A DNA stretch of 64,000 nucleotides from Persicaria tinctoria (Eukaryota > Streptophyta > Magnoliopsida > Caryophyllales > Polygonaceae). Positions 10,288 through 24,600 of this stretch are shown piece by piece; within the stretch, counting starts at the first letter, position 1; each line of letters begins with the position of its first letter. The stretch is taken from assembly GCA_037127255.1 (NCBI GenBank), contig JBANSL010000003.1, positions 126,501-190,500 on the forward strand. The letters run 5' to 3'. Both the position numbers and the translations under genes were made by a program. The notes under the pieces are model-generated. The model was given only the letters and a program-made list of their open reading frames with translations, did no database searches and was not told the origin of the DNA.

Positions 10288-13200
10288 GGTCTCCGATTCA
10301 ATAAATACAATATAAAACTTGTATCTACCAAGTTACAGAGTCATTAGAGTTGAGGCTCTTCCATTTTGGATATCTTAAGATTACGATATATTTTCGTGTA
10401 CAGTACCCTATGAGAAAATGGCGAAATATGCGACGGACATAAAACAGGGAATATTGGCCTCTGATTCAATAAATACAATATAAAACTTGTATCTACCAAG
10501 TTACTGAGTCATTAGAGTTGAGGCTCTGCCATTTTGGATAGCTTAAGATTTCGATATATTTTCGTGTACAGTACCCTATGAGAAAATGGCAAAATATGCG
10601 ACGGACTCAAAACATGGAATATTGGTCTCCGATTCAATAAATACAATATAAAACTTGTATCTACCAAGTTACAGAGTCATTAGAGTTGAGGCTTTTCCAT
10701 TTTGGATAGCTTAAGATTTCGATATATTTTCGTGTACAGTACCCTATGAGAAAATGGCAAAATATGCGACGGACTCAAAAAATGGAATATTGGTCTCCGA
10801 TTCAATAAATACAATATAAAACTTGTATCTACCAAGTTACAGAGTCATTAGAGTTGAGGCTCTTCCATTTTGGATATCTTAAGATTACGATATATTTTCG
10901 TGTACAGTACCCTATGAGAAAATGGCGAAATATGCGACGGACATAAAACAGGGAATATTGGTCTCTGATTCAATAAATACAATATAAAACTTGTATCTAC
11001 CAAGTTACTGAGTCATTAGAGTTGAGGCTCTGCCATTTTGGATAGCTTAAGATTTCGATATATTTTCGTGTACAGTACCCTATGAGAAAATGGCAAAATA
11101 TCCGACGGACTCAAAACATGGAATATTGGTCTCCGATTCAATAAATACAATATAAAACTTGTATCTACCAAGTTACAGAGTCATTAGAGTTGAGGCTTTT
11201 CCATTTTGGATAGCTTAAGATTTCGATATATTTTCGTGTACAGTACCCTATGAGAAAATGGCAAAATATGCGACGGACTCAAAAAATGGAATATTGGTCT
11301 CCGATTCAATAAATACAATATAAAACTTGTATCTACCAAGTTACAGAGTCATTAGAGTTGAGGCTCTTCCATTTTGGATAGCTTAAGATTTCGATATATT
11401 TTCGTGTACAGTACCCTATGAGAAAATGGCGAAATATGCGACGGACATAAAACAGGGAATATTGGTCTCCGATTCAATAAATACAATATAAAACTTGTAT
11501 CTACCAAGTTACAGAGTCATTAGAGTTGAGGCTCTGCCATTTTGGATAGCTTTAGATTTCGATATATTTTCGTGTACAGTACCCTATGAGAAAATGACGA
11601 AATATGCGACGGACATAAAACAGGGAATATTGGTCTCCGATTCAATAAATACAATATAAAACTTGTATCTACCAAGTTACAGAGTCATTAGAGTTGAGGC
11701 TCTTCCATTTTGGATAGCTTAAGATTTCGATATATTTTCGTGTACAGTACCGTATGAGAAAATGGCAAAATATCCGACCGACTCAAAACATGGAATATTG
11801 GTCTCCGATTCAATAAATACAATATAAAACTTGTATCTACCAAGTTACAGAATCATTAGAGTTGAGGCTCTGCCATTTTGGATATCTTAAGATTTCGATA
11901 TATTTTCGTGTACAGTACCCTATGAGAAAATGGCAAAATATGCGACGGACTCCAAACATGGAATATTGGTCTCCAATTCAATAAATACAATATAAAACTT
12001 GTATCAACCAAGTTACAGAGTCATTAGAGTTGAGGCTCTTCCATTTTGGATAGCTTAAGATTTCGATATATTTTCGTGTACAGTACCCTATGAGAAAATG
12101 GCGAAATATGCGATGGACATAAAACAGGGAATATTGGTCTCCGATTCAATAAATACAATATAAAACTTGTATCTACCAAGTTACAGAGTCATTAGAGTTG
12201 AGGCTCTTCCATTTTGAATAGCTTAAGATTTCGATATATTTTCGTGTACAGTACCCTATGAAAAAATGGCAAAATATGCGATGGACTCAAAACATGGAAT
12301 ATTGGTCTCCGATTTAATAAATACAATATAAAACTTGTATCTACCAAGTTACAGAATCATTAGAGTTGAGGCTCTGCCATTTTGGATATCTTAAGATTTC
12401 GATATATTTTCGTGTACAGTACCCTATGAGAAAATGGCAAAATATCCGACGGACTCAAAACATGGAATATTGGTCTCCGATTCAATAAATACAATATAAA
12501 ACTTGTATCTACCAAGTTACAGAATCATTAGAGTTGAGGCTCTGCCATTTTGGATATCTTAAGATTTCGATATATTTTCGTGTACAGTACCCTATGAGAA
12601 AATGGCAAAATATGCGACGGACTCCAAACATGGAATATTGGTCTCCAATTCAATAAATACAATATAAAACTTGTATCAACCAAGTTACAGAGTCATTAGA
12701 GTTGAGGCTCTTCCATTTTGGATAGCTTAAGATTTCGATATATTTTCGTGTACAGTACCCTATGAGAAAATGGCGAAATATGCGATGGACATAAAACAGG
12801 GAATATTGGTCTCCGATTCAATAAATACAATATAAAACTTGTATCTACCAAGTTACAGAGTCATTAGAGTTGAGGCTCTTCCATTTTGAATAGCTTAAGA
12901 TTTCGATATATTTTCGTGTACAGTACCCTATGAAAAAATGGCAAAATATGCGACGGACTCAAAACATGGAATATTGGTCTCCGATTTAATAAATACAATA
13001 TAAAACTTGTATCTACCAAGTTACAGAATCATTAGAGTTGAGGCTCTGCCATTTTGGATATCTTAAGATTTCGATATATTTTCGTGTACAGTACCCTATG
13101 AGAAAATGGCGAAATATGCGACGGATATAAAACAGGGAATATTGGTCTCCGATTCAATAAATAAAATATAAAACTTGTATCTACCAAGTTACAGAGTCAT

Positions 13201-16200
13201 TAGAGTTGAGGCTCTGCCATTTTTGATAGCTTAAGATTTTAATATATTTTCGTGTACAGTACCCTATGAGAAAATGGAAAAATATGCGACGGACTCAAAA
13301 CATGGAATATTGGTCTCCGATTCAATAAATACAATATAAAACTTGTATCTACCAAGTTACAGAGTCATTAGAGTTGAGGCTTTTCCATTTTGGATAGCTT
13401 AAGATTTCGATATATTTTCGTGTACAGTACCCTATGAGAAAATGGCAAAATATGCGACGGACTCAAAAAATGGAATATTGGTCTCCGATTCAGTAAATAC
13501 AATATAAAACTTGTATCTACCAAGTTACAGAGTCATTAGAGTTGAGGCTCTTCCATTTTGGATATCTTAAGATAACGATATATTTTCGTGTACAGTACCC
13601 TATGAGAAAATGGCGAAATATGCGACGGACATAAAACAGGGAATATTGGTCTCTGATTCAATAAATACAATATAAAACTTGTATCTACCAAGTTACTGAG
13701 TTATTAGAGTTGAGGCTCTGCCATTTTGGATAGCTTAAGATTTCGATATATTTTCGTGTACAGTACCCTATGAGAAAATGGCAAAATATCCGACGGACTC
13801 AAAACATGGAATATTGGTCTCCGATTCAATAAATACAATATAAAACTTGTATCTACCAAGTTACAGAGTCATTAGAGTTGAGTCTCTTCCATTTTGGATA
13901 GCTTAAGATTTCGATATATTTTCGTGTACAGTACCCTATGAGAAAATGGCGAAATATGCGATGGACATAAAACAGGGAATATTGGTCTCTGATTCAATAA
14001 ATACAATATAAAACTTGTATCTACCAAGTTACAGAGTCATTAGAGTTGAGGCTCTTCCATTTTGAATAGCTTAAGATTTCGATATATTTTCGTGTACAGT
14101 ACCCTATGAAAAAATGGCAAAATATGCGACGGACTCAAAACATGGAATATTGGTCTCCGATTTAATAAATACAATATAAAACTTGTATCTACCAAGTTAC
14201 AGAATCATTAGAGTTGAGGCTCTGCCATTTTGGATATCTTAAGATTTCGATATATTTTCGTGTACAGTACCCTATGAGAAAATGGCGAAATATGCGACGG
14301 ATATAAAACAGGGAATATTGGTCTCCGATTCAATAAATAAAATATAAAACTTGTATCTACCAAGTTACAGAGTCATTAGATTTGAGGCTCTGCCATTTTG
14401 GATAGCTTAAGATTTTAATATATTTTCGTGTACAGTACCCTATGAGAAAATGGAAAAATATGCGACGGACTCAAAACATGGAATATTGGTCTCCGATTCA
14501 ATAAATACAATATAAAACTTGTATCTACCAAGTTACAGAGTCATTAGAGTTGAGGCTCTGCCATTTTGGATAGCTTAAGATTTCGATATATTTTCGTGTA
14601 CAGTACCCTATGAGAAAATGGCAAAATATCCGACGGACTGAAAACATGGAATATTGGTCTCCGATTCAATAAATACAATATCAAACTTGTATCTACCAAG
14701 TTACAGAGTCATTAGAGTTGAGGCTCTTCCATTTTGGATAGCTTAAGATTTCGATATATTTTCGTGTACAGTACCCTATGAGAAAATGGCAAAATATCCG
14801 ACGGACTCAAAACATGGAATATTGGTCTCCGATTCAATAAATACAATATAAAACTTGTATCTACCAAGTTACAGAGTCATTAGAGTTGAGGCTCTTCCAT
14901 TTTGGATAGCTTAAGATTTCGATATATTTTCGTGTACAGTACCCTATGAGAAAATGGCAAAATATGCGACGGACTCAAAAAATGGAATATTGGTCTCCGA
15001 TTCAATAAATACAATATAAAACTTGTATCTACCAAGTTACAGAGTCATTAGAGTTGAGGCTCTTCCATTTTGGATAGCTTAAGATTTCGATATATTTTCG
15101 TGTACAGTACCCTATGAGAAAATGGCGAAATATGCGACGGACATAAAACAGGGAATATTGGTCTCCGGTTCAATAAATACAATATAAAACTTGTATCTAC
15201 CAAGTTACAGAGTCATTAGAGTTGCGGATCTGCCATTTTGGATAGCTTAAGATTTCGATATATTTTCGTGTACAGTACCCTATGAGAAAATGGCAAAATA
15301 TGCGACGGACTCAAAACATGGAATATTGGTCTCCGATTTAATAAATACAATATAAAACTTGTATCTACCAAGTTACAGAGTCATTAGAGTTGCGGATCTG
15401 CCATTTTGGATAGCTTAAGATTTCGATATATTTTCGTGTACAGTACCCTATGAAAAAATGGCAAAATATGCGACGGACTCAAGACATGGAATATTGGTCT
15501 CCGATTTAATAAATACAATATAAAACTTGTATCTACCAAGTTACAGAGTCATTAGAGTTGAGGCTCTTCCATTTTGGATAGCTTAAGATTTCGATATATT
15601 TTCGTGTACAGTACCCTATAAGAAAATGGCAAAATATCCGACGGACTCAAAACATGGAATATTGGTCTCCGATTCAATAAATACAATATAAAACTTGTAT
15701 CTACCAAGTTACAGAGTCATTAGAGTTGAGGCTCTTCCATTTTGGATAGCTTAAGATTTCGATATATTTTCGTGTACAGTACCCTATGAGAAAATGGCAA
15801 AATATGCGACGGACTCAAAAAATGGAATATTGGTCTCCGATTCAATAAATACAATATAAAACTTGTATCTACCAAGTTACAGAGTCATTAGAGTTGAGGC
15901 TCTTCCATTTTGGATATCTTAAGATTACGATATATTTTCGTGTACAGTACCCTATGAGAAAATGGCGAAATATGCGACGGACATAAAACAGGGAATATTG
16001 GTCTCTGATTCAATAAATACAATATAAAACTTGTATCTACCAAGTTACTGAGTCATTAGAGTTGAGGCTCTGCCATTTTGGATAGCTTAAGATTTCGATA
16101 TATTTTCGTGTACAGTACCCTATGAGAAAATGGCAAAATATCCGACGGACTCAAAACATGGAATATTGGTCTCCGATTCAATAAATACAATATAAAACTT

Positions 16201-19200
16201 GTATCTACCAAGTTATAGAGTCATTAGAGTTGAGGCTCTTCCATTTTGGATAGCTTAAGATTTCGATATATTTTCGTGTACAGTACCCTATGAGAAAATG
16301 GCGAAATATGCGATGGACATAAAACAGGGAATATTGGTCTCCGATTCAATAAATACAATATAAAACTTGTATCTACCAAGTTACAGAGTCATTAGAGTTG
16401 AGGCTCTTCCATTTTGAATAGCTTAAGATTTCGATATATTTTCGTGTACAGTACCCTATGAAAAAATGGCAAAATATGCGACAGACTCAAAACATGGAAT
16501 ATTGGTCTCCGATTTAATAAATACAATATAAAACTTGTATCTACCAAGTTACAGAATCATTAGAGTTGAGGCTCTGCCATTTTGGATATCTTAAGATTTC
16601 GATATATTTTCGTGTACAGTACCCTATGAGAAAATGGCGAAATATGTGACGGATATAAAACAGGGAATATTGGTCTCCGATTCAATAAATAAAATATAAA
16701 ACTTGTATCTACCAAGTTACAGAGTCATTAGAGTTGAGGCTCTGCCATTTTGGATAGCTTAAGATTTTAATATATTTTCGTGTACAGTACCCTATGAGAA
16801 AATGGAAAAATATGCGACGGACTCAAAACATGGAATATTGGTCTCCGATTCAATAAATACAATATAAAACTTGTATCTACCAAGTTACAGAGTCATTAGA
16901 GTTGAGGCTCTACCATTTTGGATAGCTTAAGATTTCGATATATTTTCGTGTACAGTACCCTATGAGAAAATGGCAAAATATCCGACGGACTCAAAACTTG
17001 GAATATTGGTCTCCGATTCAATAAATACAATATAAAACTTGTATCTACCATGTTACAGAGTCATTAGAGTTGAGGCTCTTCCATTTTGGATAGCTTAAGA
17101 TTTCGATATATTTTCGTGTACAGTACCCTATGAGAAAATGGCGAAATATGCGACGGACATAAAACAGGGAATATTGGTCTCCGATTCAATAAATACAATA
17201 TAAAACTTGTATCTACCAAGTTACAGAGTCATTAGAGTTGCGGATCTGCCATTTTGGATAGCTTAAGATTTCGATATATTTTCGTGTACAGTACCCTATG
17301 AGAAAATGGCAAAATATGCGACGGACTCAAAACATGGAATATTGGTCTCCGATTTAATAAATACAATATAAAACTTGTATCTACCAAGTTACAGAGTCAT
17401 TAGAGTTGCGGATCTGCCATTTTGGATAGCTTAAGATTTCGATATATTTTCGTGTACAGTACCCTATGAAAAAATGGCAAAATATGCGACGGACTCAAAA
17501 CATGGAATATTGGTCTCCGATTCAATAAATACAATATAAAACTTGTATCTACCAAGTTACAGAATCATTAGAGTTGAGGCTCTGCCATTTTGGATATCTT
17601 AAGATTTCGATATATTTTCGTGTACAGTACCCTATGAGAAAATGGCGAAATATGCGACGGATATAAAACAGGGAATATTGGTCTCCGATTCAATAAATAA
17701 AATATAAAACTTGTATCTACCAAGTTACAGAGTCATTAGAGTTGAGGCTCTGCCATTTTGGATAGCTTAAGATTTTAATATATTTTCGTGTATAGTACCC
17801 TATGAGAAAATGGAAAAATATGCGACGGACTCAAAACATGGAATATTGGTCTCCGATTCAATAAATACAATATAAAACTTGTATCTTCCAAGTTACAGAG
17901 TCATTAGAGTTGAGGCTCTGCCATTTTGGATAGCTTAAGATTTCGATATATTTTCGTGTACAGTACCCTATGAGAAAATGGCAAAATATCCGACGGACTC
18001 AAAACATGGAATATTGGTCTCCGATTCAATAAATACAATATCAAACTTGTATCTACCAAGTTACAGAGTCATTAGAGTTGAGGCTCTTCCATTTTGGATA
18101 GCTTAAGATTTCGATATATTTTCGTGTACAGTAACCTATGAGAAAATGGCAAAATATGCGACGGACTCAAAACATGGAATATTGGTCTCCGATTCAATAA
18201 ATACAATATAAAACTTGTATCTACCAAGTTACAGAGTCATTAGAGTTGAGGCTCTTCCATTTTGGATAGCTTAAGATTTCGATATATTTTCGTGTACAGT
18301 AACCTATGAGAAAATGGCAAAATATGCGACGGACTCAAAACATGGAATATTGGTCTCCGATTCAATAAATACAATATAAAACTTGTATCTACCAAGTTAC
18401 AGAGTCATTAGAGTTGAGGCTCTGCCATTTTGGATAGCTTAGTATTTCGATATATTTTCGTGTACAGTACCCTATGAGAAAATGGCAAAATATGCGACGG
18501 ACTCAAAAAATGGAATATTGGTCTCCGATTCAATAAATACAATATAAAACTTGTATCTACCAAGTTACAGAGTCATTAGAGTTGAGGCTCTGCCATTTTG
18601 GATAGCTTAAGATTTCGATATATTTTCGTGTACAGTACCCTATGAGAAAATGGCAAAATATCCGACGGACTCAAAACATGGAATATTGGTCTCCGATTCA
18701 ATAAATACAATATAAAACTTGTATCTACCAAGTTACAGAGTCATTAGAGTTGAGGCTCTTCCATTTTGGATAGCTTAAGATTTCGATATATTTTCGTGTA
18801 CAGTACCCTATGAGAAAATGGCGAAATATGCGACGGACATAAAACAGGGAATATTGGTCTCCGATTCAATAAATACAATATAAAACTTGTATCTACCAAG
18901 TTACAGAGTCATTAGAGTTGCGGATCTGCCATTTTGGATAGCTTAAGATTTCGATATATTTTCGTGTACAGTACCCTATGAGAAAATGGCAAAATATCCG
19001 ACGGACTCAAAACATGGAATATTGGTCTGCGATTCAATAAATACAATATAAAACTTGTATCTACCAAGTTACAGAGTCATTAGAGTTGAGGCTCTTCCAT
19101 TTTGGATAGCTTAAGATTTCGATATATTTTCGTGTATAGTACCCTATGAGAAAATGGCAAAATATGCGACGGACTCAAAAAATGGAATATTGGTCTCCGA

Positions 19201-21245
19201 TTCAATAAATACAATATAAAACTTGTATCTATCAAGTTAGAGAGTCATTAGAGTTGAGGCTCTGCCATTTTGGATAGCTTAAGATTTCGATATATTTTCG
19301 TGTACAGTACCCTATGAGAATATGGCGAAATATGCGACGGACATAAAACAAGGAATATTGGTCTCCGATTCAATAAATACAATATAAAACTTGTATCTAC
19401 AAAGTTACAGAGTCATTAGAGTTGAGTCTCTGCCATTTTGGATAGCTTTAGATTTCGATATATTTTCGTGTACAGTACACTATGAGAAAATAACGAAATA
19501 TGCGACGGACATAAAACAGGGAATATTGGTCTCCGATTCAATAAATACAATATAAAACTTGTATCTACCAAGTTACAGAGTCATTAGAGTTGAGGCTCTG
19601 CCATTTTGGATAGCTTAAGATTTCGATATATTTTCGTGTACAGTACCCTATGAGAAAATGGCAAAATATCCGACGGACTCAAAACATGGAATATTGGTCT
19701 CCGATTCAATAAATACAATATAAAACTTGTATCTACCAAGTTACAGAGTCATTAGAGTTGAGGCTCTTCCATTTTGGATAGCTTAAGATTTCGATATATT
19801 TTCGTGTACAGTACCCTATGAGAAAATGGCAAAATATGCGACGGACTCAAAACATGGAATATTGGTCTCCGATTCAATAAATACAATATAAAACTTGTAT
19901 CTACCAAGTTACTGAGTCATTAGAGTTGAGGCTCTGCCATTTTGGATAGCTTAAGATTTCGATATATTTTCGTGTACAGTACCCTATGAGAAAATGGCAA
20001 AATATCCGACGGACTCAAAACATGGAATATTGGTCTCCGATTCAATAAATACAATATAAAACTTGTATCTACCAAGTTACAGAGTCATTAGAGTTGAGGC
20101 TCTTCCATTTTGGATAGCTTAAGATTTCGATATATTTTCGTGTACAGTACCCTATGAGAAAATGGCGAAATATGCGACGGACATAAAACAGGGAATATTG
20201 GTCTCCGATTCAATAAATACAATATAAAACTTGTATCTACCAAGTTACAGAGTCATTAGAGTTGCGGATCTGCCATTTTGGATAGCTTAAGATTTCGATA
20301 TATTTTCGTGTACAGTACCCTATGAGAAAATGGCAAAATATCCGACGGACTCAAAACATGGAATATTGGTCTCCGATTCAATAAATACAATATAAAACTT
20401 GTATCTACCAAGTTACAGAGTCATTAGAGTTGAGGCTCTTCCATTTTGGATAGCTTAAGATTTCGATATATTTTCGTGTACAGTACCCTATGAGAAAATG
20501 GCAAAATATGCGACGGACTCAAAAAATGGAATATTGGTCTCCGATTCAATAAATACAATATAAAACTTGTATCTACCAAGTTAGAGAGTCATTAGAGTTG
20601 AGGCTCTGCCATTTTGGATAGCTTAAGATTTCGATATATTTTCGTGTACAGTACCCTATGAGAATATGGCGAAATATGCGACGGACATAAAACAAGGAAT
20701 ATTGGTCTCCGATTCAATAAATACAATATAAAACTTGTATCTACAAAGTTACAGAGTCATTAGAGTTGAGTCTCTGCCATTTTGGATAGCTTTAGATTTC
20801 GATATATTTTCGTGTACAGTACACTATGAGAAAATAACGAAATATGCGACGGACATAAAACAGGGAATATTGGTCTCCGATTCAATAAATACAATATAAA
20901 ACTTGTATCTACCAAGTTACAGAGTCATTAGAGTTGAGGCTCTGCCATTTTGGATAGCTTAAGATTTCGATATATTTTCGTGTACAGTACCCTATGAGAA
21001 AATGGCAAAATATCCGACGGACTCAAAACATGGAATATTGGTCTCCGATTCAATAAATACAATATAAAACTTGTATCTACCAAGTTACAGAGTCATTAGA
21101 GTTGAGGCTCTTCCATTTTGGATAGCTTAAGATTTCGATATATTTTCGTGTACAGTACCCTATGAGAAAATGGCAAAATATGCGACGGACTCAAAACATG
21201 GAATATTGGTCTCCGATTCAATAAATACAATATAAAACTTGTATC
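10283..21245 (+). repeat. Satellite 1 array, 168-bp monomer, about 65 copies
   Basis: The motif ATATTGGTCTCCGATTCAAT recurs at 10283, 10451, 10619, 10787 and onward every 168 bp without interruption. Monomers are highly similar and differ mainly at a few diagnostic sites: GGACTCAAAACATGG versus GGACATAAAACAGGG, GATTTCGATA versus GATTTTAATA, and GAGGCTC versus GCGGATC. Diagnostic variants recur at exact multiples of 168: GATTTTAATA at 13235, 14411, 16763 and 17771, and the GCGGATC variant at 15225, 15393, 17241, 17409, 18921 and 20265. This shows block duplication, including a 672-bp (4-mer) block around 11950/12622 and a 1344-bp (8-mer) block around 18921/20265. The monomer is AT-rich and of nucleosome length, as in many plant centromeric satellites; centromere identity is not shown. 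Confidence 0.97.
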
Positions 21246-21675
21246 GAAATTCCGCCATTTTATATTGTATTTATTGAATCGGAGACCAATATTCCCTATT
21301 TTAAGTCCGTCGAATATTCCGCCATTTTCTCATTGGGTACTGTACACGAAAATATATCGAAATCTTAAGCAATCCAAAATGGCAGAGCCTCAACTCTAAT
21401 GACTCTGTAACTTGGTAGATACAAGTTTTATATTGTATTTATTGAATCGTAGACCAATATTCCATGTTTTAAGTCCGTCGCATATTTCGCCATTTTCTCA
21501 TAGGGTACTGTACACGAAAATATATCGAAATCTTAAGCAATCCAAAATGGCAGAGCCTCAACTCTAATGACTCTGTAACTTGGTAGATACAAGTTTTATA
21601 TTGTATTTATTGAATCAGAGACCAATATTCAATGTTTTAAGTCCGTCGCATATTTCGCCATTTTCTCATAGGGTT
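21246..21675 (-). repeat. Inverted satellite 1 block, about 2.5 monomers
   Basis: At 21245 the forward array stops in the middle of CTTGTATCTACC, a 15-bp scrap follows, and from 21261 the satellite continues as its reverse complement (TATATTGTATTTATTGAATC at 21261, 21429 and 21597, again 168 apart). The inverted monomers carry variants not typical of the forward array (AAGCAATCC instead of AAGCTATCC; CATTGGGTAC in one). The block ends inside a monomer at the satellite 2 boundary. Confidence 0.93.
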
Positions 21676-24600
21676 CGGGTTAATGAATGAGGTACCATCT
21701 CTTGTGCTCCAAAATGGCTGAAACTTTGTGGGTATCTTTAATATGAGTAATAAGGTGGGGAATCTCTAAAAAATGGGAATTTGGAGGTTAATACGATCAG
21801 CTTACCGCGTGAGATTTTCAACACGGCTTGTATTTCTATGGGAGATTTCGGGTTAATGAAGGAGGTACCATCTCTAGTGCTCCAAAAGGGCTGGAACCTT
21901 GTGGGTAGCTTTGATATTACCAATAAGGTGGGGAAACGTTAAAAATTGGGAATTTGGAGGCTAATACGATCAGCTTACCCCGTGAGATTTGCAACACGGC
22001 TTGTATTTTTGTGGGAGATTTCGGGTTAATGAAGGAGGTACCATCTCTAGTGCTTCAAAAGGGTTGCAACTTTGTGGGTAGCTTTAATATAACCAATAAG
22101 GTGGGGAAACGCTAAAAAATTGGAATTTGGAGGCTAATACGATCAGCTTACCCCGTGAGATTTGCAACACGGCTTGTATTTATGTGGGAGATTTCGGGTT
22201 AATAAAGAAAGGAAGTACCATCTCTAGTGCCCTAAAAGGGCTGAAACTTTCTGGGTAGCTTTAATATGACTAATAAGGTGGGGAAAATCTAGAAAATGGG
22301 AATTTCGAGGCTAATACGATCAGCTTACCGCGTGAGATTTGCAACACGGCTTGTATTTTTGTGGGAGATTTCGGGTTAATGAAGGAGGTACCATCTCTAG
22401 TGCTCCAAAATGGCTGAAACTTTGGGCGTAGGTTTAATATAACCAATAAGGTGGGGAAACGCTAAAAAAATGGAATTTGGAGGCTAATACGATCAGCTTA
22501 CCGCGTGAGATTTGCAACACGACTTGTATTTTTGTGAGAAATTTCGGGTTAATGAAAGAGGTACCATCTCTAGTGCTCAAAAAGGGCTGAAACTTTGTGG
22601 GTAGCTTTAATATAACCAATAAGTTGGAGAAACGCTAAAAAATGGGAATTTGGAGGCTAATACGATCAGCTTACCGCGTGAGATTTGCAACACGGCTTGT
22701 ATTTTTGTGGGAGATTTCGGGTTAATGAGGGAGGTACCATCTCTAGTGTTCCAAAAGGGCTAAAACTTTGTGGATAGCTTTAATATAACCAATAAGGTGG
22801 GGAAAAGCTAAAAATTTTGAATTTGGAGGCTAATACGATCAGCTTACCCCGTGAGATTTGCAACACGGCTTGTATTTATGTCGGAGATTTCGGGTTAATG
22901 AAGGAAGTACCATCTCTAGTGCCCTAAAAGGGCTGAAACTTTGTGGGTAGCTTTAATATAACCAATAAGGTGGAGAAACGCTAAAAAGTTGTAATTTGGA
23001 GGCTTATACGATCAGCTTACCCCGTGATATTTGCAACACGGCTTGTATTTATGTGGGAGATTTCGGGTTAATGAAGGAGGTACCATCTCTAGTGCCCTAA
23101 AAGGGCTGAAACTTTGTGGGTAGCTTTAATATGACTAATAAGGAGGGGAAACTCTAAAAATTGGGAATTTGGAGGCTAATACGATAAGCTTACCGCGTGA
23201 GATTTGCAACACAGCTTGTATTTTTGTGGGAGATTTCGGGTTAATGAAGGAGGTACCATCTCTAGTGCTCCAAAAGGGCTGAAGCTTTGTGGGTAGCTTT
23301 AATATAAACAATAAGGTGGGGAAACGCTAAAAAATGGGAATTTAGAGGCTAATACGATCAGCTTACCCAGAGGGAATTTGCAACACGGCTTGTATTTCTG
23401 TGGGAGATTTCGGGTTAATGAAGGAGGTACCATCTCTACTGCTCCAAAATGGCTGAAACTTTGTGGGTAGATTTAATATGACCAATAAGGTGGGAAAACT
23501 CTAAAAAATGGGAATTTGGAGGCTAATACGATCAGCTTACCGCGTGAGATTTGCAACACGGCTTGTATTTATGTGGGAGATTTCGGGTTAATGAAGGAGG
23601 TACCATCTCTAGTGCTCCAAAAGGGCTGAATCTTTGTGAGTAGCTTTAATATGACTAATAAGGTGAGTAAATTCTAAAAAATGGGAATTTGGAGGCTAAC
23701 ACGATCGGTTTACCGCGTGAGATTTGCAACACGGCTTGTATTTCTATGGGAGATTTCGGGTTAATGCAGGAGGTACCATCTCTAGTGCTCCAAAATGGCT
23801 AAAACTTTGTGAGTAGCTTTAATATAAACAATAAGGTGGGGAATCGCTAAAAAATGGGAATTTAGAGGCTAATACGATCAGCTTACCCAGTGAGATTTGC
23901 AACACGGCTAGTATTTTGTGGGAGATTTCGGGTTAATGAAGGAGGTACCATCTCTAGTGCTCAAAAAGGGCTGAAACTTTGTGGGTAGCTTTAATATAAC
24001 CAATAAGTTGGAGAAACTCTAAAAATTTGATATTTGGAGGCGAATACGATCAGCTAACCGCGTGAGATTTGCAACACGGTCTTTATTTTTGTGGGAGATT
24101 TCGGGTTAATGAAGGAGGTACTATCTCTGGTGCTCCAAAAGGGCTAAAACTTTGTGGATAGCTTTAATATAACCAATAAGGTGGGGAAACGCTAAAAAAT
24201 GGGAATTTCGAGGTTAATACGATCAGCTTACCGCGTGAGATTTGCAACACGGCTTGTATTTTTGTGGGAGATTTCGGGTTAATGAAGGAGGTACCATCTC
24301 TAGTGCTCCAAAAGGGCTGAATCTTTGTGAGTATCTTTAATATGACTAATAAGGTGGGGAAACTCTAAAAAATGGGAATTTGGAGGTTAATACGATTAGC
24401 TTACCGCGTGAGATTTTCAACACGGCTTGTATTTCTATGGGAGATTTCGGGTTAATGAAGGAGGTACCATCTCTAGTGCTCCAAAAGGGCTGGAACTTTG
24501 TGGGTAGCTTTAATATTACCAATAAGGTGGGGAAACGTTAGAAAATGGGAATTTGGAGGCTAATACGATCAGCTTACCCCGTGAGATTTGCAACACGGCT

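Noticed and set aside
21700..21720. Common origin of satellites 1 and 2 (shared TCCAAAATGGC word and GGATAGCTT/GGGTAGCTT)
   Set aside because: Only short words match; with similar lengths but no extended alignment I treat them as separate families.
22434..22619. 61-aa frame repeated four times with nearly the same protein (22434, 25033, 29362, 32307)
   Set aside because: It spans satellite 2 monomers that happen to lack stops and recurs because the higher-order unit recurs.
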